Source of the DNA: Aquilaria yunnanensis
Lineage: Eukaryota; Streptophyta; Magnoliopsida; Malvales; Thymelaeaceae
Length of the DNA stretch: 64,000 nt
Direction: 5' to 3'
Assembly (NCBI GenBank): GCA_039654915.1
Contig: CM077598.1
Location: 75,234,041 to 75,298,040 of the forward strand
Under the pieces are notes generated by a model. It did not search any database. It had not been told where the DNA came from and worked only from the letters and a program-made list of their open reading frames with translations. The position numbers and the translations under genes were made by a program. Shown in pieces: positions 39,938 through 50,895 of this stretch. Numbering within the stretch: the first letter of the stretch is position 1; each line of letters begins with the position of its first letter.

Positions 39938-42900
39938 CTAAATTCTAAAGTCCTTACCTCCCTCTAGAAGGGCCGTAACATTCTCCCCTCCTTCTGGAAT
40001 TTGGTCCCCCAAATTCCGTTGCAACTCTGGAAAAACACCAGGATATCTTTTCAGCATATCCTGCTCCGTCTCCCAGGTAGCTTCCTCCTCACTATGGTTA
40101 GACCAAAGGATCTTAACCATCGGAATCCACTTAGTCCGCAGTTTCTTGACTTGCCTATCCAAAATCTGAACTGGTTTCTCTTCATAAGTCAAGTCCTCCT
40201 GAATGGGTATCACTGAAGGATTTACTACCTGTCCGGGCTCAACTGTGCACTTCCTGAGTAAACTGACATGAAACACGTTATGCACTTGAGAAAGGTTAGG
40301 CGGTAAAGCCAACCGATAAGCAACTTTCCCAACTTTCTCTAACACTTCATAAGGTCCAATGAACCTTGGAGCTAACTTGCCCCTCTGTCCAAAACGACTA
40401 ACTCCTCTCATGGGTGACACTTTCAGAAGTACTTTGTCACCAACCTCAAAACTCAATTCTCTTCTTCTTCTATTTGCATACTTAGTCTGTCTGTCATTAG
40501 CTGTCTTGATTCTCTGCTGAATCAACTTAATCTTAGCTGTAGTGTCAGCTATGATCTCAGGTCCAATAACCACTCTGTCTGTTGGATCTGCCCAACAATG
40601 AGGTGTCATACATCGTCTCCCATACAAAGCTTCATAGGGCGCCATTCCAATAACAGATTGATGACTGTTATTATAGGCAAACTCGATCAGTGGTAAGTGC
40701 TGATCCCAATCACCTCTGAAATCAATGACACACATGCGTAGCATGTCCTCCAAAGTCTGAATCACCCTCTCTGACTGTCCGTCAGTCTGCGGATGAAAAG
40801 CAGTACTGAGGCTAACTTTACTGCCCAATGCTTCCTGAAAAGCATTCCAGAACCGTGATGTAAATCGTGGATCTCTGTCTGATATGATCTGATCTGGTAT
40901 CCCATGGAGTCTCACAATCTCCCTGAGATATAACTGAGCCAACCTCTCCAATGTATAGGTGACTCTGATCGGTATAAAGTGTGCCGACTTCGTCAATCTG
41001 TCAACCACTACCCAAATAGCATCATGCTGACTCCGGGTGGTCGGTAACCCCACTAGGAAATCCATAGTAACGGATCCCCACTTCCTCACTGGTAGAGATA
41101 AACTCTGAAGTGTGCCTGCTGGTTTCTGGTGTTCAGCTTTCACCACCTGACATGTCAAACACTTTGCCACATGTCCTCGTACATCTCTCTTCAGTCCTGG
41201 CCACCAAAAATGTGTTTTCAGATCTTGATACATCTTACTAACACCAGGATGAATACTCAATGTGCTGCTATGTGCCTCCTGTAGGACTTGCTGTCTAAGT
41301 CCCTCAACATTCGACACATAGAGTCGATCACCATAATGCAGTATTCCATCTTTGTACTTGAACTCTTTCTTCAAAGCACCAGTCTTAACTTCACCTGAAA
41401 TCTTCTTCAACAATGGATCTTTCAACTGAGCTTCTCTAACTCTGGCTAACCAAGCCGTCTGAATCTCCAAAACGTAGACTAAGGATTTTTCTCGACTTTG
41501 CCATAATTCATGCAAAGCTAAGAAACAATCCTTCAATGCTCCTTCTGAAGAATCTATAGCCTGATCCTTGGACAAGATCACTCCTGTGTACTTCCGGCTC
41601 AAAGCATCTGCTACCACGTTCCCTTTACCAGCACAATACTCGATCGAACAATCATAGTCTTTAATGTACTCAATCCATCGCCGCTGTCTCATGTTCAGAT
41701 CCTTCTGAGTAAACAAATACTTCAAACTCTTGTGATCAGTGAAGATTCTGAACGATCTTCCCATCAAATAATGTCTCCATAATTTCAGTGCAAAGATCAC
41801 TGCTGCAAGCTCAAGATCATGAATAGGGTAGTTCAACTCATTAGGCCTCAGCTGTCTCGAACCATAAGCAATTACCTGACTGTCCTGATGTAGAACACAA
41901 CCCAAACCTGAACCTGACGCATCAGTATAAACTGTAAAGGCTCTGTCCGGGTCTGGTAATACAAGTATGGGTGCACTGGTCAACTTTTCCTTCAGCTTCA
42001 TGTAGGCTTCTTCACACTTCGGTGTCCACTCAAATTTCTGAGCTTTCCTGGTCAATGCTGTCAACGGCGTAGCTATCACAGAGAATTTCTCTATGAAGCG
42101 TCTGTAGTAACCTGCTAGACCCAAGAAACTCCTGACCTCTGTAACTGTAGTCGGTCTCTTCCAATCAACTACTGCTTGAACCTTTTCAGGATCAACTGAC
42201 AAACCTTGAGCACTGATAATATGCCCCAAAAACTGAATCCTCTCGGACCAAAACTCACACTTAGAAAATTTTGCATAGTACTGATTATCCTTCAGCACTT
42301 GCAAAACCGTTCTAAGGTGCTCCTCATGCTCTGCTGTAGACTGTGAATAGATCAGAATATCGTCGATGAAGACCTCAACAAACTGATCCAGAAATGGCTT
42401 AAAGATCCGATTCATAGCTTCCATAAACACTGCTGGAGCATTAGTCACACCAAAAGGCATAACCGTATACTCATAATGCCCGTACCTTGTCCTGAAGGCA
42501 GTCTTCGGAATGTCTTCCTCCTTAACTCTGATCTGAAAATACCCAGACCGAAGATCAATCCTGGAAAACACTCTCGCTCCTCTGAGTCTGTCAAACAAAT
42601 CATCAATTCTAGGAAGTGGATACTTATTCTTAACTGTCACTGCATTCAACTTCCTGTAATCGATGCACAACCTGAAAGTTCCATCTTTCTTCTTCACAAA
42701 TAATACTGGAGCTCCCCACGGTGATACACTCGGTCTTATGAAACCTTTCCCTAGCAGTTCCTCCAACTGCTTCTTCAACTCATCCATCTCAGGAGCCGAC
42801 ATCCTATAAGGTGGTACTGAAATAGGCTCAACCCCTGGTTGCAGATGGATAGCAAACTCAGTATCCCTCCTAGGTGGTAACCCAGGTAACTCCACTGGAA

Positions 42901-44662
42901 ACACCTCAGGAAACTGATTAGCTACAGGAATACTTCCCAACTCTTCCTCTATAGCTACTCCATTCAACGAGTAATACTCCTCTTCACCCACTACAGGGAT
43001 GGTATCTACAAGTCTAAGGTGTAAACTCTTAGCACTAGATGCCAACCCTCCTGTGCAAGTCACTCTAGCTCCTTGAGCATCAGTGATGTCAACTGAGTGA
43101 TTCGCACAGTTAATTCGTGCCTTGTGCTTACTCAACCAATCCATTCCCAGCACCAGGTCATATGATTTCAACTCAATCACCCACAACTCACAACAAAAAT
43201 CATGATCACCTAACTGCAAAGGATACCTAGTAACCACTTCATTGGTCACAATAAAACCTCTCCCTGCAGTCCTGATGAGTCTCAACTCACCCGCAATTTC
43301 ACGCTGTAAACTATGCTTATCTACCAAGGCAGAAGATATCACTGAAAGAGTAGCTCCCGTATCGAAAAGTACTCTAACACTACTGCTCAGAAAAGTAAAA
43401 TTACCTCGTACAGCTGGCGGTTCTCTGGCCGCCTGGTTCGTCAAAGCGAAGACTCTTGGGTTCACTGCTGCAGCAACTACTCCAGGCCGGTTCCCAATGG
43501 CAAGCGGTACTGGAGGTAAAACCCGAGATGGACCTGTAACTGAACGAACTCTTGGGCAGTCCCTGGCCCAATGCCCTCTCTGACCACAGACATTACAAAT
43601 ATCTGTGCCCAGTGTACATGGTCTTCCACCATGGAACCGTCTGCACCTAGGACACACACCTGTCCTCCTCTTCTTAGATGGATCCTGGTTCCCTACCATT
43701 GGTCGCTTTCCAGCACTTTTCCCCAAGTTAGATGGCCCAGCTTCCACCTTTTTCACAGGTGCCCTGGAATCCTCGAATTCCCTTTCCAATGCCAATGCCT
43801 TCTGAACCATCTGGCGATAACTCCTGATATCAACTGTCGCCATATACCTCCTGAAAATAGGCTTCAGGCCCTGGGAAAACTTCTTGGCTTTCAGCTCATC
43901 ATTACCCAACATATATGGAGCATATCGGATAAGTGAATTGTATCGCTGCTCATACTCTCGTACTGACATCTCTCCTTGTGTCAGATTCTCAAACTGGATC
44001 CTCCTCTGATCCTGTGCAGCTTCACTGATATACTCCTGTCTAAACTTCTTCTCGAAGTCTGACCACTTGAGCACCTTTTTCTTGTGCTCTGGACGAGTGC
44101 CATTACTCTCCCTCAATAACTCCATCACATCGTCCCACCAAAGACTGGCTCTCCCTCTCAGAAAGAAAGGTACTAGAACCATCCTCTGCTCTGTCTCATA
44201 ACCACCACAAGTAAAGAGGCGGTTCATAACAGACAACCAATCCTCTGCTCTATCAGGATCTCCTGTCCCGTCAAAGCTAGGTGGATCAACTGTCTTAAAC
44301 TTTTCCAGCAACCTCATCTGATGTGGAGTGTCTCCCCTCCTTGGAGCCTCCATCATCTCTGGTTCCTCAACCTCCTCAAGAACTTGATTTCTGGGTTCCT
44401 GAGCTCTAGGCACTTGCTGTTGCTCAGCATGCCTTTCCTGTTCCTGTTGTGGCTCAACTTCCTCCTGGGCAACACCTCTGTCCCCATAATCTCTGAACAT
44501 CTCTGTTACAAGAGTGTTCATGCCCTGTGCCACCTGAGACATAGTCTTAGTCAAACTCTGTAGCACTCTGGATATCTCATCCAACCTCGCCACAACTGGG
44601 TCACTAGAACCTTCACCAGGTTCCCTAGTCCCCCTCGTAGTTCCAGACCTCGTATCAACCAT
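39938..44662 (-). CDS. Tk gag-pol polyprotein with chromodomain
   Basis: 1574 codons from the ATG at 44662 (M-V-D-T-R-S-G); the open frame extends six codons upstream without an ATG. Positions counted from that upstream end (subtract six): capsid 130-305; zinc knuckle [14 protein letters not shown] 362-375; protease L-F-D-T-G-A 438-443; RT 630-800 with F-I-D-D at 771-774; RNase H 915-1030 starting Y-T-D-A-S; integrase finger about H1137 or H1144, C1174 and C1177; catalytic D1207, D1268 and E1304; G-P-Y at 1442-1444; chromodomain 1500-1550 with the W-E-T-E word. All expected catalytic residues are visible. The last 14 codons and the stop lie in the 3' LTR. No lesion is seen. Confidence 0.97.
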   Translation of the reverse strand: MVDTRSGTTRGTREPGEGSSDPVVARLDEISRVLQSLTKTMSQVAQGMNTLVTEMFRDYGDRGVAQEEVEPQQEQERHAEQQQVPRAQEPRNQVLEEVEEPEMMEAPRRGDTPHQMRLLEKFKTVDPPSFDGTGDPDRAEDWLSVMNRLFTCGGYETEQRMVLVPFFLRGRASLWWDDVMELLRESNGTRPEHKKKVLKWSDFEKKFRQEYISEAAQDQRRIQFENLTQGEMSVREYEQRYNSLIRYAPYMLGNDELKAKKFSQGLKPIFRRYMATVDIRSYRQMVQKALALEREFEDSRAPVKKVEAGPSNLGKSAGKRPMVGNQDPSKKRRTGVCPRCRRFHGGRPCTLGTDICNVCGQRGHWARDCPRVRSVTGPSRVLPPVPLAIGNRPGVVAAAVNPRVFALTNQAAREPPAVRGNFTFLSSSVRVLFDTGATLSVISSALVDKHSLQREIAGELRLIRTAGRGFIVTNEVVTRYPLQLGDHDFCCELWVIELKSYDLVLGMDWLSKHKARINCANHSVDITDAQGARVTCTGGLASSAKSLHLRLVDTIPVVGEEEYYSLNGVAIEEELGSIPVANQFPEVFPVELPGLPPRRDTEFAIHLQPGVEPISVPPYRMSAPEMDELKKQLEELLGKGFIRPSVSPWGAPVLFVKKKDGTFRLCIDYRKLNAVTVKNKYPLPRIDDLFDRLRGARVFSRIDLRSGYFQIRVKEEDIPKTAFRTRYGHYEYTVMPFGVTNAPAVFMEAMNRIFKPFLDQFVEVFIDDILIYSQSTAEHEEHLRTVLQVLKDNQYYAKFSKCEFWSERIQFLGHIISAQGLSVDPEKVQAVVDWKRPTTVTEVRSFLGLAGYYRRFIEKFSVIATPLTALTRKAQKFEWTPKCEEAYMKLKEKLTSAPILVLPDPDRAFTVYTDASGSGLGCVLHQDSQVIAYGSRQLRPNELNYPIHDLELAAVIFALKLWRHYLMGRSFRIFTDHKSLKYLFTQKDLNMRQRRWIEYIKDYDCSIEYCAGKGNVVADALSRKYTGVILSKDQAIDSSEGALKDCFLALHELWQSREKSLVYVLEIQTAWLARVREAQLKDPLLKKISGEVKTGALKKEFKYKDGILHYGDRLYVSNVEGLRQQVLQEAHSSTLSIHPGVSKMYQDLKTHFWWPGLKRDVRGHVAKCLTCQVVKAEHQKPAGTLQSLSLPVRKWGSVTMDFLVGLPTTRSQHDAIWVVVDRLTKSAHFIPIRVTYTLERLAQLYLREIVRLHGIPDQIISDRDPRFTSRFWNAFQEALGSKVSLSTAFHPQTDGQSERVIQTLEDMLRMCVIDFRGDWDQHLPLIEFAYNNSHQSVIGMAPYEALYGRRCMTPHCWADPTDRVVIGPEIIADTTAKIKLIQQRIKTANDRQTKYANRRRRELSFEVGDKVLLKVSPMRGVSRFGQRGKLAPRFIGPYEVLEKVGKVAYRLALPPNLSQVHNVFHVSLLRKCTVEPGQVVNPSVIPIQEDLTYEEKPVQILDRQVKKLRTKWIPMVKILWSNHSEEEATWETEQDMLKRYPGVFPELQRNLGDQIPEGGENVTALLEGGKDFRI
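39981..39994 (-). other. Tk polypurine tract
   Basis: GAAGGAGGGGAGAA on the minus strand directly precedes the 3' LTR (TGTTACGG). It is translated as part of the polyprotein tail. Confidence 0.85.
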
Positions 44663-44786
44663 GATAACCTGCAACCACAACCAGACAACATTTCCCCAGA
44701 TGTTGGTCAGTACTAACTTCCTAACACTTGGACTTTACTACTAGATCTCAGTCTAAGCCTCCAATATCCATGAAATAAAACCCTTA

Positions 44787-44798
44787 GCTCTGATACCA
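44787..44798 (-). other. Tk primer-binding site (initiator tRNA-Met type)
   Basis: TGGTATCAGAGC on the minus strand, seven bases from the 5' LTR, is the classical match to the 3' end of initiator tRNA-Met used by chromoviruses. The 143-nt leader 44663-44805 holds nothing else I can support. Confidence 0.92.
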
Positions 44799-44805
44799 AG
44801 AACAC

Positions 44806-47316
44806 TGACACGATCCCCGTGCCCCTGCCCGGGATACCCTGTGAGCGTTTGTCTCACGGTGGATTGTAATTGGCTAGCTGGTTATGTGTGTGGATTAAAT
44901 CCAATGCTACTAGTTGATTAACCTAGAAATGCAATATGTATGCACTTATGCTTTGACTTGGTTTATTAAAACCATAAAACATTTAATCATTTAGACATTT
45001 AGCCGGCTAGTAAAATTCTATATAAATAAATACAAAATGCCAAAGCATAGCAAAAATCAACCTTTGAGTGATTAACTACACATACACCGCTCGTGAAAGC
45101 ATTTATACATAAGTAACTGATGCTCTCACCCAGAGAACAATCCCCTGAGTCAAGGACTCTTTATAACATAAATACTGGAGGCAAAATAAAGTACTGTATC
45201 AAAATACAAGACTTTGCTGAGATCTTTTACCCTAGCTCCCACTTTGGACTCCTGTCCCAGTGGCGAGTCTCACAAGTCCTGTGCCAAGTGCTACTAGGCT
45301 CTGCAGCCAAAGGAAGAAGCAAGTTAGTACCACAGCCTGACCAACAGACCAATTAAACACTTAAGCAGGCTAGAAACTTAAAGTTTCTCAACTACCGTAC
45401 CTTTACAGACAAAAGGTACTACCGTGATAATCCTCAGTGATTATCCGGTCCTGCTACTCCAGACTCTGCATAACAAACAGGGAGTGAGAATTCAACATTC
45501 TCAGTAAGGGTCTTCGATGTACCTGCAAGAAAAATTACTAGGACTCTGGCTGCGAGCTCACACAGCATGAGGGTACTAGTCATATATATATATACTAGGC
45601 CGGTAGACCTCTCCTCAAGTAGTCCTCTGTATCAGGCCAAGTGCAATCACTTAGCAACCTGACACATATACAGGCCAAGCGCCATCACTTAGCAACCTGA
45701 CATATAGGCCAAGCGCTATCACTTAGCAACCTATCATATGGCTCAAGGGCGAACCTTAGCAAGCCTCATTCAAACATAGAACCTCTCACCTAATTGTTAT
45801 GCAGGGGAATTTATGATGGGACTTGTAGACTAGGCCGCAGGGCCTCTTTGATGTAAACTAGATGAACAAGGTTTCGCCTCGTGGCCTCGTGGCTCCGGCA
45901 CGGCTAGGCCGACGAGGGTTCTAAACCTCTCACCTGAGCTATTGATAGCTAATTAAGTTCAATTGCAACATTTGTTTCCTTACTTGTTGCCTAAGCAACT
46001 TACTTACCTCAAACAGTTCAAGAAAACTCATACTTCCGGTGGGACTTTCGGAAGTCTCGGAGTACCATCGGGATCCTCGGACCCTTAGGCACGTTCCGAA
46101 CCTTCCGTAGTCTCGGTCGGGTCAACGCAGCAAAAAGTCAAACCCTCCATTTTTAGGTGTTGGCGCCGCGTCGCCAAAGGCAAAAGGGAATTGGCGACGC
46201 GTCGCCGACGAGCAGACGCTCTGTGAAGAAAAATTGAATTGGCGACGCGTCGCCAATTTTCGGGCCAATTGGCGCCGCGTCGCCAATTCTGCAGAAATGC
46301 AGAATTTGGCCGATTGCTGCTACGAACTTTGGCAACCAAATACATATAGCAAACATGCATCAAAAGTTACCAAATTTCATACACATGAAGTACATGTTGC
46401 AAGGAACAAAACCAACTATCAAAGCCAAACTATGATGCATTAGAAGCATCAAACCAACCCTTCGAATTTAGCTAGTCCATCATAATTCCCAAAACGTTTC
46501 TTCATACCATACCCAAAAATTACTCAACTTTCTCAATCCATTTCAATCCAAAAGCAATCCAACAACTTAAAAACACTTTCTCCCTTACCTTAACACCAAG
46601 AACAAGCAAGAATTCGAACCCTTCCTCTTCCAAACAAGCTTCCAAAGTTCTACACAAAACCATACCAAAACAAAGCTCTAAAACATCAAAAACACATCTT
46701 TCAACCAAAACCCAAGCTTCCAATCAACCAAATAACACGAATTCAATCAAGAACATAACTCATACCTCGTTCAAAAACAGGGGATGGAGAAAAACACCCT
46801 TTCAAGCTTCAAAAACATGGATTCAAGCTTGAAAATGCATCCTCCAAGCTTAAACACCCTTAATTGCGCCTCTTGACACCAAGATCACTTGATTCCAAGT
46901 TCAATTTGAGAGAGAAATGAGTGAGGGAAGCTTAAGAACGTGTTAATGGTAGCTTCTCCCCCTCTTTCCCTTCTTAAACCCTCACTTAGCAACCAAGATC
47001 ACCAAGGTTTCAAGTTAAGTGCAATTAGGTCCCCCATCTTTGTAACTTGACAATTCTTGATTAAATTCTTGTCTATTTGTTGAGTTTGAGTTAAGGTTAA
47101 AAGTTAAGTTCTAAAATTCATTTTAAAACACTCGGGACTCGTCCCGGCCACTCAGGGTGCAAAATTACCATTTTGCCCCTGAACTTAGTTCAGAGCTTTA
47201 TTCTTGTCGGAACTTAGTGAACTTTGGCAAACTTCTTAATTCTTGCTAGGCAAACTTAAATTAAACTTCTAAACTAAATTCTAAAGTCCTTACCTCCCTC
47301 TAGAAGGGCCGTAACA
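44806..47316 (-). repeat. Tk 5' LTR
   Basis: 2511 bp, same length as the left LTR with no difference noticed. It ends at the TTGGG duplication. Confidence 0.97.
46160..46287. repeat. Four palindromic GC boxes, second LTR copy
   Basis: Identical to the array at 38824-38951, offset by 7336 bases. Confidence 0.85.
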
Positions 47317-47321
47317 TTGGG
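47317..47321. repeat. Target duplication TTGGG, right copy (Tk)
   Basis: Pairs with 37465-37469. Confidence 0.95.
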
Positions 47322-47425
47322 AGTCCCTTGTCCTTAGAACGCCGAGTCTCAACGACGGCGATTTGCGAGCGGGTTCCCACAGACGGCGCCAAATGATGGC
47401 CTGAGGCCTCATCGTTGTGAGTCAT
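47322..47425 (-). pseudogene. Rt-C gag, N-terminal fragment
   Basis: The first 35 or so codons of the Rt-C polyprotein, starting at the ATG (47423-47425) inside the 5' LTR, reading through the primer site and ending at K-G-L-P where Tk is inserted. The frame continues at 37469. Confidence 0.88.
47374..47391 (-). other. Rt-C primer-binding site
   Basis: TGGCGCCGTCTGTGGGAA on the minus strand, two bases from the LTR. Confidence 0.75.
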
Positions 47426-48260
47426 GATGGCTGTTGAGGAGACTTCTAGGAGGAAGAACGCCTGGAAGGTGGATCGCCCCAAGAAGAGTACCTGAAAAGC
47501 TGGAAAACAGGGTTAGGAGGCCCCCGGAGTGTTTTTCCGGGGGGGGAGCCTCCGACGCCCAAGTCAGTGGTGGCCGGAAAAAGGAGAAAGTCACTAGCTC
47601 AAAGAGAAAGGCAGAAAAGTCTCGCCTGGTATTTTCTCAGAGTGTGGGAGCTGTATCTCCGGCCTACCAAGCTCTTGTCAAGTATTTATTTCCTGTATAT
47701 ATAGGAATACCTAGCCCGTTCAGATCATGACACGTGTGCGGTCGGATGCTCCTGAACTTCTGGGCGTAGGGGACAGATAGTTGGTAACCAGCTCGCCTCG
47801 AGCCTTGTGCTGAGACGGGCCATGATGTGATTCTGATGGCGTCTGCGCGTCAGGGTGACTTTTTACGTCTGTGGTGGGACGTGTCAGAGGCTTCCTTAAA
47901 TGCTTCCTTAAATGCGCCTGCAGTACTCCTGAAGTTCCTGGGCGAGGTCGTCCTCTAGTTCGGATAGAGCCTCTTCGGGAAGCATACCCTCAGTTCGGGG
48001 GTTCCCAGTTCCAGGGGGTTCCGCCTTCGGGGATATCATGTTCGGGCAGCAATGTCTGGTGCCACTTTTCCGAAGGCGCGCTGTTCACAACCTTGGGGGG
48101 CGAATAGAGTCCTCAAGTTTTACTGGCGTGCCGACGCTCGGAGCTCTCCGGCTATCTCCCGAGGTGCATGATTCCACCTGTTCCCGGGAAGCGCCAGTTC
48201 TTCTGGCCATTGTTCTGGCAGGGTGTTCGGCCAGATTGAGGCGATAGCCTTTGGCTATCA
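47394..48260 (-). repeat. Rt-C 5' LTR
   Basis: 867 bp. It differs from 16155-17021 at 17 sites by eye. Several private changes here (CAGTACTCCTGAAGTTCCTGG for CCGTACTCCCGAAGTCCCTGG) are C-to-T or G-to-A transitions. Confidence 0.95.
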
Positions 48261-48265
48261 AGAGT
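48261..48265. repeat. Target duplication AGAGT, right copy (Rt-C)
   Basis: Pairs with 16150-16154. Confidence 0.92.
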
Positions 48266-49292
48266 GTTGCTTGATGATGGCTCAAATGCTGACGTCCTAT
48301 TCTCACACTTACTGCCGAGGTTGGGCATCTCCAGCAGCGAGCTTAAACCTGTCACCACGCCCACCTTCGGCGTTGGGCCATCCGAACTACCCGTCCTCGG
48401 ATGGATCGACCTCCCCTTGATGATGAAAGGCACTTCGGTAGACGGAGCAGCTGAGTTGTACGCGTCCACAATGGCAAGATTCATCATCATGGATGTCTCG
48501 TCTTCGTACAACGCCATCCTTGGAAGGCAGAGTCAGGGGAACCTGCACATTCGCCCCGATGTGAAGTACTTGACTGTCACATTCGCCACCAAGGATGGAG
48601 ATGCAGAGGTCTTCATCGACCAAGCCAAGGTAAGAAAGGTGTTTGTAAAAGCACGAAAGGCTCCGGCAAACAACTCTACACAAACGGTGGAGGCAAAGGC
48701 GGAGGAGAAAGGCAAAGAAGGAGATCCCGCAGAAGCAGAAACGGAAGCAGTAGATCTTGTCCCAGGACAATCTACCCGAATAGGGAAGAGCTTGGCCAAA
48801 GGTGACAAGGAAAATCTTGTATCCTTTCTGCTGAAAAATAAAGATCTGTTTGCCACGAAGAGCCACAGGGGAAACTCCCTTCTCACTCGTCTTCGGAACA
48901 GAGGCCATTATCCCAATAGAGATAGTTCAGCCTTCAATACGGGTGCAAGTATTTGATGAAGGCGGAAATGACCTCGGTCTGAGAACTAAGCTCGACCTTG
49001 TGGCCGAACACAGAGAAATAGTCGAGCTAAGAAGAAAAGCTTTCCAGCAAAGAGTGGCCGCGGCTATCAACCTAAAAGCCAGGCCAAAAGAAATCAAAAA
49101 ATGAGACCTCGTTCTCCGAAAGGCCGACTTTGCACCCCGAAGGCCATCTCACGGAGTACTTCGCGCAAATTGGGAAGGACCTTATCTGGTTCTCGCCGAA
49201 GTACGAAAAGGCGTGTACAAGCTTGGCGACGCCGAAGGCGTAGAATTGAAAAACACTTGGCATTCAGATGCCTTGAAAAAATTCTACGCCTA
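48261..49292 (+). pseudogene. Rt-A pol remnant: protease joined to integrase tail
   Basis: Continues Rt-A gag-pol from 16154. The protease with L-L-D-D-G-S is intact to D-L-F-A. Then, at 48852-48854, the sequence jumps to the integrase C-terminal region (P-R-R-A-T-G-E-T-P-F). Compared with Rt-E about 2639 bp are missing, with GCC shared at the junction; the loss also shifts the frame. A further TGA at 49102-49104 (from GGA) interrupts the tail, which ends at the normal stop. RT, both RNase H domains and the integrase catalytic core are gone. Confidence 0.93.
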
Positions 49293-49443
49293 AGGTTGAG
49301 CGGAGGAGATATATTGTACAAGAAATATTCTAAGTACAGAATGGTCTGGAGAAGAATGGTCTTGAGAAAAATTTTTAAGTATACCAAATTGTCCAAGACA
49401 GAATTCCGCGAAGGTGCTCGCCACGAAAAAAGCAGATGTGACT

Positions 49444-49933
49444 TCCCGAAGTCCCTTGAGCCACTATGCTTGGGAAAAATGGGAAACAAGAATCTTGCAA
49501 AGGTACTCGGCATAATCAGTGCAGAGAAAATTTTCCAAACACCCTTGGGCGAACATGCTCGGGAAAAAGGGAAAGCAAGAATCTCACAAAAGTACACGCC
49601 AAAACAAAAGCAGAGGTAATTTCCGAACACCCTTGAGCGAACGTGCTCGGGAAAAAGGGAAATGAGCAATCTCATGAAAATTTTCCTAAGTCCCTTGAGC
49701 AAATATGCTCGGGACAATAGGAAGACAGAAAAATTTGGCTGAAGGTTTTCCGAAGTCCATTGAGCGAACATGTTCGGGATAAAAAGGAACAAAAAGCCTG
49801 CAAAAGACTTAGCCAAATTTTTACAAACTTTCCAGAAAGTCTCTTGAGCGAGCACACTCGGGACAAAGAAAGGTAAAAAGTTTCTTTGGTTGCAAGTTTT
49901 CCGAAAGTCTCTTGAGCAAACGTGTTCGGGACA
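49444..49933. repeat. Hairpin tandem array of Rt-A (7 units)
   Basis: Seven hairpin cores (on the plus strand CTTGAGC...GCTCGGG) between the pol end and the Rt-E insertion. The rest of 49293-50029 is untranslated sequence matching the same part of the other copies. Confidence 0.88.
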
Positions 49934-50024
49934 GTGGAAATGAAGAAACTTGCAAGAAAGGACTTAGCCAAAAGATTGTTCATTTAGAGCAAACGCTGAC
50001 TTACAAAAGAAGTGCCTAAAGAAG

Positions 50025-50029
50025 GAGCA
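50025..50029. repeat. Target duplication GAGCA, left copy (Rt-E)
   Basis: Repeated at 61097-61101. Excision restores AAAGAAGGAGCACAAAGG. Confidence 0.92.
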
Positions 50030-50895
50030 TGATAGCCAAAGGCTGTCGCCTCAATCTGGCCGAATACCCTGCCACAACAACGTCCAGAAGAACTGGCGCT
50101 TCCCGGGAATAGGTGGAATCATGCACCTCGGGAGATAGCCTGAGAGCTCCGAGCCTCGGCACGCCAGTAAAACTTGAGGACTCCATTCGCCCCCCAAGGT
50201 TGTGAACAACGTGCCTTCGGAAAAGTGGCACCAGACATTGCTGCCCGAATATGATATCCCCGAAGGCGGAACCCCTGGAACTGGGAACCCCCGAACTGAG
50301 GGTAGGCTTCCCGAAGAGGCTCTGTCCGAACTAGAGGACGACCTCGCCCAGGGACCTCGGGAGTACGGCAGGCGCATTTAAGGAAGCATTTAAGGAAGCC
50401 TCTGACACGTCCCGCCACAGACGTAAAAAGTCGCCCTGACGCGCAGACGCCATCAGAATCATATCATGGCCCGTCTCAGCACAAGGCTCGAGGCCATCTA
50501 GTTACCAACTATCTGTCCCCTACGCCCAGACGTTCAGGAGCATCCGACCGCACACGTGTCATGATCTGAACGGGCTAGGTATTCCTATATATACAGGAAA
50601 TAAATACTTGACAGGAGGTTGGCAGGCCGGATATACAGCTCCCACACTCTGAGAAAATACCAGGCGAGACTTTTCTGCCTTTCTCTTTGAGCTAGTGACT
50701 TTCTCCTTCTTCCGGCCACCACTGACTTGGGCGTCGGAGGCTCCCCCCCCGGAAAAACACTCCGGGGGCCTCCTAACCCTGTTTACCAGCTTTTCAGGTA
50801 CTCTCCTTGGGGCGATCCACCTTCCAGGCGTTCTTCCCCCTAGAAGTCTCCTCAACAGTCATCATGACTCACAACGATGAGGCCTTGGGCCATCA
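50030..50895 (+). repeat. Rt-E 5' LTR
   Basis: 866 bp, one C shorter than its partner near 50275. A hairpin at 50736-50773 (GGAGG...CCTCC outside, CCCCCGG/CCGGGGG inside, nine-base loop) lies between the predicted transcription start and the gag ATG. Confidence 0.95.
50552..50604 (+). promoter_or_regulatory. Rt-E LTR promoter and poly(A) signal
   Basis: The G-box palindrome ACACGTGT (50552-50559), a TATATATA box (50586-50593) and AATAAA (50599-50604) lie within 53 bases. Transcription is expected to start near 50620. The same block occurs in every Retand LTR here. Confidence 0.7.

Larger units (their letters stand above)
37470..39980 (-). repeat. Tk 3' LTR
   Basis: 2511 bp. It contains an AT dinucleotide run near 38249-38260, three copies of a unit containing CACTTAGCAACCT (38298-38397) and four GC-rich palindromes (38824-38951). 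The polyprotein stop codon lies 41-43 bases inside its start. The short open frames on both strands are repeated identically in the other LTR and have no recognisable product. Confidence 0.97.
37470..47316 (-). mobile_element. Tk: complete Tekay/Del-type chromovirus
   Basis: 9847 bp with 2511-bp LTRs (37470-39980 and 44806-47316) that start and end TG/CA and appear identical throughout my comparison, a Met-initiator-type primer site, one uninterrupted polyprotein with chromodomain, and a polypurine tract, flanked by TTGGG. Identical LTRs and an intact frame indicate a very recent insertion, the youngest event in the window. It lies in the gag of Rt-C. The chromodomain of such elements is thought to direct integration to heterochromatin, which fits the setting. 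Confidence 0.97.
16155..48260 (-). mobile_element. Rt-C: Retand-type element in Rt-A, host of Rt-D and Tk
   Basis: With Rt-D, Tk and their target duplications removed, Rt-C is about 11.1 kb. In its own orientation: 5' LTR 47394-48260, gag start 47425 to 47322, rest of gag to RT 37469 to 34652, rest of pol 23487 to 20923, seven-unit hairpin array, antisense gene 17803-20152 and 3' LTR 16155-17021. The LTRs differ at 17 of 867 sites by eye (about 2%), the highest value here, as the nesting order predicts. It has one gag stop, a protease active-site change and a 12-bp deletion at the RT catalytic motif. Confidence 0.95.
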
